Numbered from the stretch's first letter, positions 7,811 to 18,663 are shown. The stretch is DNA of 64,000 bases from Hymenobacter edaphi (GCF_003258365.1 NZ_QHKM01000001.1:1054001-1118000), one strand, 5' to 3'. Numbers and translations: made by a program. Notes: generated by a model not told the origin, from the letters alone.

Positions 7811-9472
7811 ATGACGGATACTTTTCTGACCACCGCGGGCTGGCCGCGGCCGTGGGTACAATGGCTGGGGCTGGCCATCGTGTTGGGGATAGGGCTGCTG
7901 GTGCGGCTCGACGCGCCGGAAATCGGCCTGATGGAAGCCCGTAACTTCGTGGCCGCCCGCGAAATGCACGCCGGCGGCTCCTGGCTGCTGCCCACCATGA
8001 ACGGGGAGCTGCGCCTGGCCAAGCCCCCGCTGCCTACCTGGCTGGTGGCCGGCGTGATGCACCTGACCGGCTCTACCACCGACCTGGGCCTGCTGCGCCT
8101 GCCCTCGGCCGCCGGGGCCTGCCTGCTGGTGCTCTTCTTCTGGGCCCTGGCCCGCCGCCTCACCCCGCCCCAGGACCGGGGCCGCACCGCTTGGCTGGCC
8201 GCCGTGGTGCTGGCCAGCAGCCTGCTGCTGCTCACCGCCGGCCGCGACGGCAACGGCTGGGACATCTACTGCTACTGCTTTATGACGGGGGCCCTGGCCG
8301 CGGCCGTGCGCGGGCTGCAAAGCCCGGGCCGGGGCTGGGGCTGGTTTGCCGCCGCCGGCGCGCTGATCGGCCTCTCGATTCTGAGCAAGGGCCCCGTGGC
8401 GCCCTACGGCATGCTGCTGCCGTTCCTGCTGGCCTGCGCCCTGCGCGGCGACCGGGCCGCGCTGCGCCGGCACTGGCCCGGGCTGGTCCTCATGGCCGGG
8501 GTGGGGCTGCTGCTGGGGGCCGCCTGGCCCCTGTACGTGCTCGGGCAGCACCTGAGCGAGGCCAGCCAGGTGGCGCAAACCGAATCCAGCTCCTGGGCCA
8601 ACCGCCACGTGCAGCCCGTGTGGTTCTACGTGAGCTTTCCGGCCTTTATGGGCTTCTGGGCGCTGGCCGCCGGGGCCGCGCTGGCCTGGCCCTACGCGGC
8701 CCCGCGCATCCGGCCCTATGCCCCGTATGCGCTGCTGCTGGCCTGGGCGCTGGCCACCTTGGTGCTGCTGAGCCTGGTGCCCGAGAAGAAGGAGCGGTAC
8801 TTGCTGCCCGTGTTGCCGCCCCTGGCCCTGCTCACGGCCGGGTTGCTGCGCTACTGGCTGAGCGCGTTGCGCCCCACCGGGGCCGATCAATGGCTACTGC
8901 GGGCCTGGGCCGGGGTGGTGGGGCTGGCCCTGCTGGCGCTGCCGGTGGCCCTACGCCTGGTGCGCCTGGCCAGCTTTGCCCCCGAAACGCCCCGGTACTG
9001 GCTCACCAGCGGGCTGGCCGTGGCCGCCGCCGCCGCGACGTGGTGGCTCTGGCGCAGCGGGGCGCGGGCCCGCGCTGCGGTGGCCGCCACGCTGTCGGCG
9101 GTGCTGCTGGCCAGCGGGCTGCTGATGCCGGCCTATCCCGAGTGGCAGCGCCGCCGCGACGACCCGGGGCTGCGGCCCCTGGCCCGGGTTGTGCGCGAGC
9201 GGGCGGGGCTGCGGCACCAGCCGGTGCTCAGCGTAGGGGAGATGCAGATTAAGTGGATTTGGGCGGCCGGCCGGGTGGTGCCGCAGTGGCGGCCCGAAGT
9301 CGATTCGCTGCCGCAGCTGCCGGTGCTCGTGTACGCCGGCGCGCGAGGCACTGCGCCGTTTCCGCCATCCGTGGCCCGGCGCTTTCAAATCGAAACCGTC
9401 GACAGCTTCGATCTGAGCCACCAGTTTGCGGATGGCCGCTGGTACGTAACGGAAATTCGGCCGCGGCCTTAG
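7811..9472 (+). CDS. ArnT-like glycosyltransferase family 39 membrane protein
   Basis: An integral membrane transferase of 553 residues with about 11-12 hydrophobic segments and a soluble C-terminal tail from about residue 450. The first extracytoplasmic loop contains APEIGLMEARNFVAAREM, matching the acidic catalytic loop (ExR) of the ArnT/PMT family, which uses polyprenyl-phosphate sugars as donors. I chose ATG 7811 just before the first helix rather than an in-frame ATG at 7739. The nearby polyprenyl-phosphate sugar synthase supplies a plausible donor. The acceptor, lipid A or another glycan or protein, is unknown. Confidence 0.83.
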   Translation: MTDTFLTTAGWPRPWVQWLGLAIVLGIGLLVRLDAPEIGLMEARNFVAAREMHAGGSWLLPTMNGELRLAKPPLPTWLVAGVMHLTGSTTDLGLLRLPSAAGACLLVLFFWALARRLTPPQDRGRTAWLAAVVLASSLLLLTAGRDGNGWDIYCYCFMTGALAAAVRGLQSPGRGWGWFAAAGALIGLSILSKGPVAPYGMLLPFLLACALRGDRAALRRHWPGLVLMAGVGLLLGAAWPLYVLGQHLSEASQVAQTESSSWANRHVQPVWFYVSFPAFMGFWALAAGAALAWPYAAPRIRPYAPYALLLAWALATLVLLSLVPEKKERYLLPVLPPLALLTAGLLRYWLSALRPTGADQWLLRAWAGVVGLALLALPVALRLVRLASFAPETPRYWLTSGLAVAAAAATWWLWRSGARARAAVAATLSAVLLASGLLMPAYPEWQRRRDDPGLRPLARVVRERAGLRHQPVLSVGEMQIKWIWAAGRVVPQWRPEVDSLPQLPVLVYAGARGTAPFPPSVARRFQIETVDSFDLSHQFADGRWYVTEIRPRP

Positions 9473-9500
9473 TTAACATAATAATGTTCCCGGGGCGAAG

Positions 9501-9561
9501 CAGGCCCGGCGGGGCAGGAGAGTAGCCATGACCGGCTTGTGCTCCTGCCCCGCCGGGCCTG
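9501..9561. terminator. Hairpin with 20-bp arms downstream of the GT39 gene
   Basis: Arms 9501-9520 and 9542-9561 are exact complements, separated by a 21-base loop. It lies between convergent genes, the GT39 gene ending at 9472 and the minus-strand gene ending at 9576. Confidence 0.72.
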
Positions 9562-9575
9562 GTGATTTTGCCTGG

Positions 9576-10586
9576 TCAGCTCCGGCGTTGCAGGTGTTTG
9601 CGGATCTTCTCCAGCAGCGCCTGCACAATAAGCAGGTCGGCATCTTCCTGAACCGAGAGCTGGGTATCGAGTCCCGGACCGGTAATACGAACGGTATAAA
9701 GCGCGCCGGTATCATTTGCTGCCCCGGCTACTGGCACTACCGTGGGTACATGCGCCGGCTGAGGCGGAATACCGGCCTCGGGAGCTGGTACAAGCGGGGC
9801 CGGTATGGGGGCGCTGGTATCCGTCGCCGCCCGCGGTAGCCCAACCGGTGCCAATGGGGCGTTTGGGCCGCTAAGTGGTGGTACAAGCGTTACGGGCGTT
9901 GTAGACTGCATCCCGGGGCCCGATAGCCCGAAGAGGTCCGCAACGGCATCATCCGTAAATGCGGGGGGGCTAATCACTGGCCCGGTTCCCGTCAGGGGCT
10001 CGGGCAACTCTACCGGCGAGGCCGGGCTGCTGCCGCTATCAGCGTCCGGCCGAAACAGGTTCACGTTCATGCCAGGGCTGGCAAGTTCTCGGCGCGGAGT
10101 GGCTTTGGCCAGCAGGTCGATGTCGGCTATGAAGTTGCGCTCATCGAGTATGTCCACCATGCGCGCTCCTTCCACAAAGGCTTTGGCGACATTCTGCGCA
10201 TTGATTTCCTCTACATCGAACTCGCGCACCAGCATCACATCAAACATGTGCACGGGTAGCTCCCGGTTGCGAAACTTGCGGCAGATGTGGGAAAACAGCG
10301 GTGGGTGGAGGAAGGCTTCGCGGTGGTAGACCTTCTCTTCCTCTTTGTCATAGGCATTCTTAATGCGCCGGAAGAGGTTAGTGGTGGTGAGCATTTCGCG
10401 CTTGCTGGTCAGTAGACCAAACTTGACGGCAGACCCCAGGATGGCTTTGAAGCTCCCGCTAACCTTTCTGTTCAGTTTGCGGGCACACGTTTCCACGGAG
10501 CACTTGCCTCCAGTATCATCAACCGTCTCTGCCACTTCCCAAGCCGACAGATAGCTGGTGCGCGGGTAGTCTATGGTCTTGGGCAT
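9576..10586 (-). CDS. Hypothetical protein with a DUF5343-like N-terminal half
   Basis: 336 residues in three parts. Residues 1 to about 160 look helical and winged-helix-like, with blocks such as SAWEVAETVDDTGG, SAVKFGLLT and PPLFSHICRKFRNRELP, ending AKAFVEGARMVDILDE. This recalls DUF5343 proteins of mobile and defence regions, but I am not certain. Residues about 165-290 are a proline/threonine/alanine-rich linker. The last 45 residues, from ALYTVRITGPG, look like a small beta-rich domain plus a helix (LLEKIRKHLQRRS). No signal peptide is present. It stands alone, with a low-GC spacer of more than 700 bases upstream, which suggests acquisition by transfer. Confidence 0.7.
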   Translation of the reverse strand: MPKTIDYPRTSYLSAWEVAETVDDTGGKCSVETCARKLNRKVSGSFKAILGSAVKFGLLTSKREMLTTTNLFRRIKNAYDKEEEKVYHREAFLHPPLFSHICRKFRNRELPVHMFDVMLVREFDVEEINAQNVAKAFVEGARMVDILDERNFIADIDLLAKATPRRELASPGMNVNLFRPDADSGSSPASPVELPEPLTGTGPVISPPAFTDDAVADLFGLSGPGMQSTTPVTLVPPLSGPNAPLAPVGLPRAATDTSAPIPAPLVPAPEAGIPPQPAHVPTVVPVAGAANDTGALYTVRITGPGLDTQLSVQEDADLLIVQALLEKIRKHLQRRS

Positions 10587-11300
10587 GTTGTAGTAGAAGA
10601 GAGAATAATTAGAGTCCTAAATACGGGAATAACAAGTATATAAACGCACATAAAGTATAAAATAGTATATACCAATTTAAACTTTTTATGCTTTTTTGTA
10701 CTTTCAATGACTATAGAATTGCCTAATACAATATCAAACACCTGATATAAAAAAAATCTATCTAACAGACGGCCACAGGCGGGTTCCGAAGAGGAGAGAG
10801 GCTCTATTAGAATCACAGACAAGCCACACCGGAACAACTGCAACTAACACCATCCTGATAGCCATCATAACACAAGTCTCGATACAAAGCCTGAAAAGCC
10901 TTATGGTCGACACCCATGAGGCATTGGAGAAAATAAAAAGACGTGAGGTAAACGTTACTAAGCTGATATCGAGAGGACAGAAACTCAGCAAAATCAATGC
11001 TGGTCCATAATTAGGAAATAGAGCTAAAGTACGGCTGGGTACTGGTCGTGAGACCATGGGTTTCCTGCACCATAGTCATACCACGCAGCAACTAGAAGCT
11101 CACCAGACGCCGGTGGAACAAGCCGATCAAATCCAAGATTATCAGCCGCACCAAGCAAATCAGAAAGCACACCCGGCAGAGCACTCCCGAGTTACTTAAC
11201 AGCCGCCACAGACCTAGAATCAGACAGCAACTCAACACGAGATACCACGAAGCTACAGAACACCCAGTATCGATATGTGCTATAATTTATATTATGTTAA
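10587..11300. other. Low-GC spacer upstream of the DUF5343-like gene
   Basis: Roughly 700 bases with much lower GC than anything nearby. The first 150 bases are strongly AT-rich and probably hold the promoter of the minus-strand gene at 9576-10586. The rest is purine-rich on the plus strand and contains the broken frame listed separately. I see no tRNA, tandem repeat or transposase in it. Confidence 0.5.
10717..11199 (+). pseudogene. Possible gene relic: 160-codon frame broken by one TAA
   Basis: One plus-strand frame is open from after the TAG at 10714 to the TAA at 11197, except for a single TAA at 11008-11010. The first part (97 codons) contains SQTSHTGTTATN, VSIQSLKSLMVDTHEALEK and NVTKLISRGQ; the second (62 codons) has GNRAKVRLGTGRETMG and a His/Gln-rich stretch. 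The first available ATG is internal, and I recognise no family. In AT-richer DNA such a long frame is unusual but not impossible. A decayed gene from a mobile element is one reading; chance is the other. Confidence 0.25.
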
Positions 11301-11315
11301 GTAGTATTCCCAAAA

Positions 11316-11345
11316 AGCAGGCCCGCCTGATTAGGCGGGCCTGCT
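11316..11345 (-). terminator. Rho-independent terminator of the TPR gene
   Basis: Arms 11316-11328 and 11333-11345 are exact complements with a four-base loop. On the minus strand the stem runs directly into a T5 tract (plus-strand A5 at 11312-11316), a classic intrinsic terminator 15 bases after the stop of the TPR gene. Confidence 0.88.
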
Positions 11346-11359
11346 GAGAGACTTAACCC

Positions 11360-12481
11360 CTACTTCATCAGCCGCTCGGCATCAGCTTTACGCCCTACCG
11401 TTACATAGGCTTTCTGCAAGGCGCTGCGCACCCCGGCGTCATCCGGCTTCAGTTGCATTGCGGATTCGAAGTACGGAATAGCTTGCTCCATGTACTTCTT
11501 ACCATCTGCCTCCATCTTCTTGCCTTTGGCCTGGTAGTTCTTGATGTCCATCTTGTTGACCACCTTGAAGATATCCGCGCCTCGGTTGTAGTAGTACACA
11601 CCAAGGTTGTATTGCGAGTCGAAGTTCTTCGGGTCGAGCTCAATGGCTTTCTTGTGGGCCGCCAGCGCATCGTCCGGCCGCTTGCTTTGCTCGTAAACCG
11701 AGCCCAGCACCGAATACAGGTTTGAATTGTTCGGATCGGCCGCAATGGCTTTCTGAATCTTGTCGATGGCTTCCGGGCCGCGGCCGGTGCTCAGCGCCAT
11801 GTTCAGGTCTTCGAGCAGAAAGGCTTTGTTGGTCGGGTACGCCTGCAGGGCCTGCTGCACCACGCGCTGCGCTTCAGCCTCGTTGTTTTCCTGGCGCGCA
11901 ATGCGTAGCAGCCGGTCGTAGAGCTGCGGCGACTTGTAGTTGATGGCGACGAGCTTGTTGTAATTTTCCTTCGCCTGGCCCACATCCTGCTTGGCTTCGG
12001 CTGCGTACGCCGCGTACAGCAGCGCCGTGGTGTCCTGCGGACGAATCTGCTGCGCCATGCGGTAGGCGTTTAGCGCGTCGTCGTATTTCTGGGCGTTGTA
12101 GTTTTCGACGCCAGAGTTCAGCGCCATGGCGTAGATGTTGTCCAGGCGCTGGGTGGCCTGCTTGCCGTAGTCGCTGTCCTTACCCTCCAGCGAAATGGCT
12201 TTCTGATACGACTCAAAAGCCGTTTTGGCCCCTTCGCCCGGCTGCAGCGTCTTGCCGTAGATTGGGCTTTGGGCGAGGCCTTCGTAAATCTCACCGCGCA
12301 CGTACCAGGTTTTGGCTTTATCCGAGGTCTTCGGATTGGTAATGGCCTTGTCGATTTCTGTGCGGGCTTTGTCCAGCGTACCGTTTTTCTGCAACAACTG
12401 GGCGTTGTTCACGGCCGAATTTTGCGCCACGGCGGCGTGCATCGCCAACGCCGGCAAAATCGTCAGAAAAGTCTTTTTCAT
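11360..12481 (-). CDS. Secreted tetratricopeptide-repeat protein
   Basis: A 373-residue exported protein. ATG 12481 gives a signal peptide (KKTFLTILPALAMHAAVAQ); an ATG 63 bases further upstream would bury it. From about residue 25 it is a helical TPR solenoid with units such as YVRGEIYEGLAQSP, ALNAYRMAQQIRPQD, LLYAAYAAEAKQD, SVLGSVYEQSKRPDDALAAH, AIELDPKNFDSQYNLGVYYY and AMQLKPDDAGVRSAL. TPR proteins scaffold protein complexes; no partner is evident. It lies 67 bases downstream of gyrA on the same strand and has its own terminator. Confidence 0.85.
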   Translation of the reverse strand: MKKTFLTILPALAMHAAVAQNSAVNNAQLLQKNGTLDKARTEIDKAITNPKTSDKAKTWYVRGEIYEGLAQSPIYGKTLQPGEGAKTAFESYQKAISLEGKDSDYGKQATQRLDNIYAMALNSGVENYNAQKYDDALNAYRMAQQIRPQDTTALLYAAYAAEAKQDVGQAKENYNKLVAINYKSPQLYDRLLRIARQENNEAEAQRVVQQALQAYPTNKAFLLEDLNMALSTGRGPEAIDKIQKAIAADPNNSNLYSVLGSVYEQSKRPDDALAAHKKAIELDPKNFDSQYNLGVYYYNRGADIFKVVNKMDIKNYQAKGKKMEADGKKYMEQAIPYFESAMQLKPDDAGVRSALQKAYVTVGRKADAERLMK

Positions 12482-12548
12482 GGGAATGAAAAGAGTGGGA
12501 AACTTAGGTTGAGAGAATTCGTGGGAAACGGGAAACCCCGGCACCGGG

Positions 12549-15095
<2,547 letters not shown>

Positions 15096-15207
15096 TAGTC
15101 AAAACGAAAGGCCCGCGGCACCCCCGAAATGGGGGCCGCAGACGCCGGATGTGAAGTGGTATTTAAGCTGGCAAGATACCGAAAAAAGGCCGTTTTCCCT
15201 AGCAAAA

Positions 15208-15456
15208 TCACGGTTTTGACTTGCTGCGGTCGTTACCCATTTTCTTGTCGGGCTCCTGGTGCACCTTGATCTTCTCGCCTATCTCCGGATTCTGTTTTTT
15301 CCAGAGCGGCTGGCCGCGGTATTTCTGTCCGCCGTGGATGTGCACCTTGCGCACGTGGCACGAGGCAATGGGACAGGTGCGGCAGCTGGCCAGGGCCGTG
15401 AGCAGCAGCACCGGCAGCCACCATGCGCGGCGAAGCAGGGAGTTGGGTGTTTTCAT
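15208..15456 (-). CDS. Small predicted lipoprotein with Cys/His-rich motif
   Basis: An 82-residue protein. Starting at ATG 15456, it has a lipoprotein signal (RAWWLPVLLLTALASC) with the lipidated cysteine near residue 25. The mature part carries CRTCPIASCHVRKVHIHGG followed by YRGQPLWKKQNPEIGEKI and a lysine-rich tail. The clustered Cys and His residues could bind a metal, but no function is known to me. Similar short proteins occur in Cytophagales. It lies downstream of the HD gene and upstream of gyrA, and may be monocistronic. Confidence 0.68.
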   Translation of the reverse strand: MKTPNSLLRRAWWLPVLLLTALASCRTCPIASCHVRKVHIHGGQKYRGQPLWKKQNPEIGEKIKVHQEPDKKMGNDRSKSKP

Positions 15457-15517
15457 CTTACCAGCAAAACAACGCAAAAATGCCCGCTTTCGTGCCGGCG
15501 GGATTGGATAAAACCGA

Positions 15518-16195
15518 TTAATGGCCGGGCAGCAGGTCGCTTCCCTCCCACTCGTTCAGAAACTGCGCCAGAAACTGTTCCATAAACCGGTGGCGCTCCT
15601 CGGCCACCCGCCGGGCCGCGGCGGTGTGCAGCCGCTCGCGCAGGTGCAGGAGCTTCTCGTAGAAGTGGTTGATGGTCGGGCCGCCGTTGGATTTGTACTC
15701 GGCAAAGGTGCCGTGCTGTACCGGCGGCTGCTGCGGGTCGTGCAGGGGGCGGCCCTTGTGCCCCCCGTAGGCGAAGGCCCGGGCCACCCCGATGGCGCCG
15801 ATGGCATCGAGGCGGTCGGCATCCTGCACGCAGGCGCCCTCCAGGGTAGCCACGGGCGTGGCCACGCCGGCCCCCTTGAACGAGACTTCACGGATGATGG
15901 CCTCCACGCGGGCAATGAGCACTTCCTCGGCGCCCTGGGCCAGCAGCCAGGCGCGGGCGGCGCGGGGGCCGGCTTCTTCGTCGCCGCCGTGGAATTTCCA
16001 GTCGGCAATGTCGTGCAGCAGGGCGGCCAGCTCGGTCACGAGCAGGTCGGCGCCTTCGGCCCGGGCCAGAGCGCGGGCGGCCAGCCACACGCGGCGGATG
16101 TGGGCCCAGTCGTGGCCGGAGCCTTCGCCGGTGAACTGGGCTTCGACCATGGCCGCGGTGCGGGCCACCAGGTCGGGGGATGCGTCGGGAATCAT
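15518..16195 (-). CDS. HD-domain phosphohydrolase
   Basis: A 225-residue metal-dependent phosphohydrolase. Metal ligands appear as HDWAHIRRV (His28, His32), the HD pair at 61-62 in LLHDIADWKFHGG, and a late aspartate in QDADRLDAIG. The tail FYEKLLHLRERLHTAAARRVAEER is typical of the YedJ-like HD group. Substrate is unknown; relatives act on nucleotides. I chose ATG 16195 because the extended frame upstream overlaps the neighbour spacer and lacks family similarity. The GNAT-like gene ends 111 bases upstream on the same strand. Confidence 0.88.
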   Translation of the reverse strand: MIPDASPDLVARTAAMVEAQFTGEGSGHDWAHIRRVWLAARALARAEGADLLVTELAALLHDIADWKFHGGDEEAGPRAARAWLLAQGAEEVLIARVEAIIREVSFKGAGVATPVATLEGACVQDADRLDAIGAIGVARAFAYGGHKGRPLHDPQQPPVQHGTFAEYKSNGGPTINHFYEKLLHLRERLHTAAARRVAEERHRFMEQFLAQFLNEWEGSDLLPGH

Positions 16196-16306
16196 GGGGC
16201 AAAAATGCAACGGCCGCGGCGAAGAAAGCCGCGGCCGTGCGGCGCTGCGGGCGTCGCCGGCGGCAAGCCGGCTGATACTCTGCGCCAAAGACGGGTGGAA
16301 AAAAAG

Positions 16307-17536
16307 CTAGTCGATGACGGGGTGGCGCTGGAATTCGCGGGTGCGGTCGAAGAGGTAGCGCAGGGTCTGGTGCTCCCGCCACGGCTGCCCGCCAATCAGC
16401 TTGACGATGCTCATCATCTTGGGGTTGAAGTCGCCGATCCAGTTCATCACCGTCTGGGTGTAGGGCACGGCGCCGGGCTTCTGAATGAGCAGCGAGGAGG
16501 CGTAGACCATGGCCGCTTCCACGCCCTTGCGCTGGTGCTCGGGCACCACCCCGAACACCACCCCGAACAGGGTCTTGACCGTGCCGCGCAGCTGGTGGTA
16601 CTTGAACTGCACTTTCTGCCACCAGCCCAGCTTGCCGTTGAAGCGACGCAGGATTTCGTTGATTTCGGGCAGGTTGATGTAGAAAGACACCGGCTGCCCG
16701 TCGTAGTAACCAAACCAGATGATGCGCTCATCCAGGATGTCGAGCATGCTCTTCATCAGCTTGACCGACGCCTCGGGCGACATCGGCTTCACGCCTTCGT
16801 GCTTCACCCAGGCTTTGTTGTAGATGGTACGGAAGTCCTCGGCGTACTTTTTCCAGTCCTTCTTGCGCATGTGGCGGAATTCGTACTTCGGGTCGTTGGC
16901 AATGCGCTCGGCCCGCAGCTGCACGGACGGGTGCAGCTGCGCCGCCACGGTGCGGTAGAAAGTCACCTGCTTGAAGAACGTCTCGAACCCGTAGCGGCGA
17001 AACAGCTCCACGTAGTACGGCGGGTTGTAGGCCGCCCCGTAAATCGGCGAGCCGTAGTTGTCCGTCACCACGCCCCAAAACCGGTCCCGGTCGCCGAAGT
17101 TGATGGGGCCGTCCATGCCTTCCAGCCCGCGCGCGGCCAGCCAGTCGCGGGCGGCGTCGAAGAGCTGATTGGCCGCGGCCTGGTCGTCGATGCAGTCGAA
17201 AAAGCCGCAGCCGCCCATGCCACGGGCAAAATCCTCCCGGGGCGGCGGGGCCTCGGCCCCGTCGGGCGCGGGCAGAGCCGGCTTTTCGGCGGGAAACGCC
17301 GTTTCGCGGTTGAAGAAGGCGGCAATGCGGCCCACGGTCTGGCCCCGCTCGTCGAGCAGCAGCCAGCGCGTGCACTCCCCTTTCTGAAACAGCTTGTTTT
17401 TAGCGGGGTCAAACACCGCTTCGATATCCTGATCGAGCGGGCGGATGTAATGCGGGTCGCGGGCGTAGACCACGCGGGGCGGAAATTCCAGAAACTCGCG
17501 GGCCTGAGCCGGGGAACTGACTTCAACTAGCTGCAT
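16307..17536 (-). CDS. GNAT-fold N-acetyltransferase-like protein
   Basis: A 409-residue cytoplasmic protein found widely in Bacteroidota. The middle (about 100-200) has DGPINFGDRDRFWGVV and YGSPIYGAAYNPPYY; the C-terminal half has the acetyltransferase-like core YDGQPVSFYINLPEINEIL and VVPEHQRKGVEAAMV, where QRKG resembles the acetyl-CoA pyrophosphate loop. I do not know the substrate. ATG 17536 starts MQLVEVSSPAQ, followed by FPPRVVYARDPHYIRP, a good N-terminus; the longer frame upstream is unlikely to be coding. Confidence 0.75.
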   Translation of the reverse strand: MQLVEVSSPAQAREFLEFPPRVVYARDPHYIRPLDQDIEAVFDPAKNKLFQKGECTRWLLLDERGQTVGRIAAFFNRETAFPAEKPALPAPDGAEAPPPREDFARGMGGCGFFDCIDDQAAANQLFDAARDWLAARGLEGMDGPINFGDRDRFWGVVTDNYGSPIYGAAYNPPYYVELFRRYGFETFFKQVTFYRTVAAQLHPSVQLRAERIANDPKYEFRHMRKKDWKKYAEDFRTIYNKAWVKHEGVKPMSPEASVKLMKSMLDILDERIIWFGYYDGQPVSFYINLPEINEILRRFNGKLGWWQKVQFKYHQLRGTVKTLFGVVFGVVPEHQRKGVEAAMVYASSLLIQKPGAVPYTQTVMNWIGDFNPKMMSIVKLIGGQPWREHQTLRYLFDRTREFQRHPVID

Positions 17537-17638
17537 GCAATGGCGCAATACGGGAGGACAACAGAGCACGAAATAACGCAAAAGCTGCTGTTTGCGGGTC
17601 CGCCCCCGCCGCCCGGCGCGGATATGCAAAAAAGTGCT

Positions 17639-17646
17639 TACCTTGG
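17639..17646 (+). promoter_or_regulatory. -7 like element TACCTTGG before a hairpin
   Basis: TACCTTGG resembles the TAnnTTTG element. A terminator-like hairpin with a T5 tract follows only 23 bases on. No good -33 element is visible at the expected spacing, so the call is weak. Confidence 0.35.
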
Positions 17647-17668
17647 CCCTACCAAAACTATTCTTTCG

Positions 17669-17701
17669 CGCCCCGTTGGCTTCGGCCGGCGGGGCGTTTT
17701 T
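17669..17701 (+). terminator. UUCG-loop intrinsic terminator on the plus strand
   Basis: Arms 17669-17680 and 17685-17696 pair almost perfectly (one G-T pair) around a TTCG loop and run into TTTTT. It points in the plus direction, yet no plus-strand gene lies upstream; the nearest upstream CDS is on the minus strand. It may end a short RNA or act as a leader attenuator for the next gene. Confidence 0.7.
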
Positions 17702-17783
17702 GGTTATGGCGGCCCGCCGCCGCGCTAATCCGCCGGCCGCCGCGTTTCGTTTATGCCCCATTCGTTAACCACATCCGCTTTCC

Positions 17784-18152
17784 ATGATACCGCTATACTC
17801 GCCGGCGGGCACGGCGGTGGCCTTTGCCGACGACGCCTGCCGCCTGCTTTACTTTCCCGACGGGCGGCTGGCGGCCTGGCTCGACGACGGGCTGCTCTAC
17901 GCCCCCAGCGGCCGCTACCTGGGCTGGGTGCACCACGGCTGGATTCTTGACCGCACCGGACGGGCGGCCCTGTTTGCCGACAACGCCGCCGGCAAACCCG
18001 CCCGGCCGGCTGTTACGCCCCCCCCGCCCGCCCTCTGGCCCCGCCCGGGCCAGTGCCCGCGGCGGCAGCCCACGCGCAGCACCCGCCCGGCCCGCCGCGG
18101 GCGCATTGCGGAATGGTCGACCCACGCGGGCAAAGCCTACTTCGATCAGTAA
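17784..18152 (+). CDS. 4-fold beta-flower domain protein
   Basis: A 122-residue protein. The first 75 residues carry four similar short beta units: IPLYSPAGTAVAF, CRLLYFPDGRLAAWL, GLLYAPSGRYLGWV and GWILDRTGRAALF. This pattern fits the 4-fold beta-flower family of Bacteroidota and others, whose role is unknown. The remaining 45 residues are proline/arginine-rich and look disordered. No signal peptide. A hairpin with T tract lies about 80 bases upstream. Confidence 0.72.
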   Translation: MIPLYSPAGTAVAFADDACRLLYFPDGRLAAWLDDGLLYAPSGRYLGWVHHGWILDRTGRAALFADNAAGKPARPAVTPPPPALWPRPGQCPRRQPTRSTRPARRGRIAEWSTHAGKAYFDQ

Positions 18153-18337
18153 AGGCCGGGGACACCCCAGCACGTACACGTCACGCAGCACGGGATTACA
18201 CGCCGTTTTCAGTGGCGTGACACCACTCAACAGCGCGGCGAGGGCATGAATAGGCTTATAGCCAGCAACCCAGTGCCTGATAGATCCATGTCACAGCACC
18301 ACCAGCGTCTTCCTGTTTTGCAAGGCCCGGGCAGGCC

Positions 18338-18345
18338 TACCTTGC
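18338..18345 (+). promoter_or_regulatory. Promoter: TTTG at 18317 and TACCTTGC at 18338
   Basis: A -33-like TTTG (18317-18320) and a -7-like TACCTTGC (18338-18345) are separated by 17 bases, close to the Bacteroidota spacing. It stands directly upstream of the tiny ORF at 18360. Confidence 0.5.
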
Positions 18346-18359
18346 ACCGAAATCTTACC

Positions 18360-18464
18360 ATGCCTCTCATGTCTTCCTGCCCGCTTCCGCTTGTTGCTCT
18401 TGCCCTGATGCTCACCGCTGCCCAGCTACCGGCCGGGGCATCTTTGTCGGAAGCCGCGGCCTAG
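18360..18464 (+). CDS. Tiny hydrophobic secreted or membrane peptide (34 aa)
   Basis: ATG 18360 opens a 34-codon frame that is nearly all signal-peptide-like: LPLVALALMLTAAQLPAGA, ending LSEAAA. It is preceded by a promoter-like pair and followed 60 bases later by a perfect hairpin, so it has the form of a complete small transcription unit. Without homologues I cannot show that it is translated. It could also be the remnant of a longer secreted protein gene. Confidence 0.35.
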   Translation: MPLMSSCPLPLVALALMLTAAQLPAGASLSEAAA

Positions 18465-18523
18465 CCGGCTTACCCCGGCACTTGTTACTTCGCCGCTACC
18501 GGTCGGCGTGGCAGATCCAAGAG

Positions 18524-18561
18524 ACTAAAAAGCCCTGGCTGGGTGGCCAGGGCTTTTTAGT
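18524..18561. terminator. Perfect 16-bp hairpin with T tract
   Basis: Arms 18524-18539 and 18546-18561 are exact complements with a six-base loop. The right arm contains TTTTT, and the left arm supplies T5 on the other strand, so it can end transcription in both directions. Confidence 0.8.
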
Positions 18562-18610
18562 TAGGCCTTGCACAAACCCCAAAAGGCAGAGGCGGCCTAT
18601 CGGCTTGCAT

Positions 18611-18663
18611 AGACGCAAAAAACCCGCTGTAAACACGTGGTTTACAGCGGGTTTTTTGCGTCT
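18611..18663. terminator. Perfect 24-bp hairpin, likely terminator of tRNA-Thr
   Basis: Arms 18611-18634 and 18640-18663 pair exactly around a five-base loop, with T6 in the 3' arm on either strand. It begins three bases after the 3' end of the minus-strand tRNA and should terminate it, as well as anything read from the left. Confidence 0.85.

Noticed and set aside
10758-11057. 99-codon minus-strand frame in the low-GC spacer
   Set aside because: It lies opposite the broken plus-strand frame, has no signal of coding and no start context. I could not support either strand firmly and list only the plus-strand relic at low confidence.
15521-17530. 669-codon plus-strand frame opposite the HD and GNAT-like genes
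   Set aside because: It spans two well-supported minus-strand genes and their spacer and has no motif of its own.
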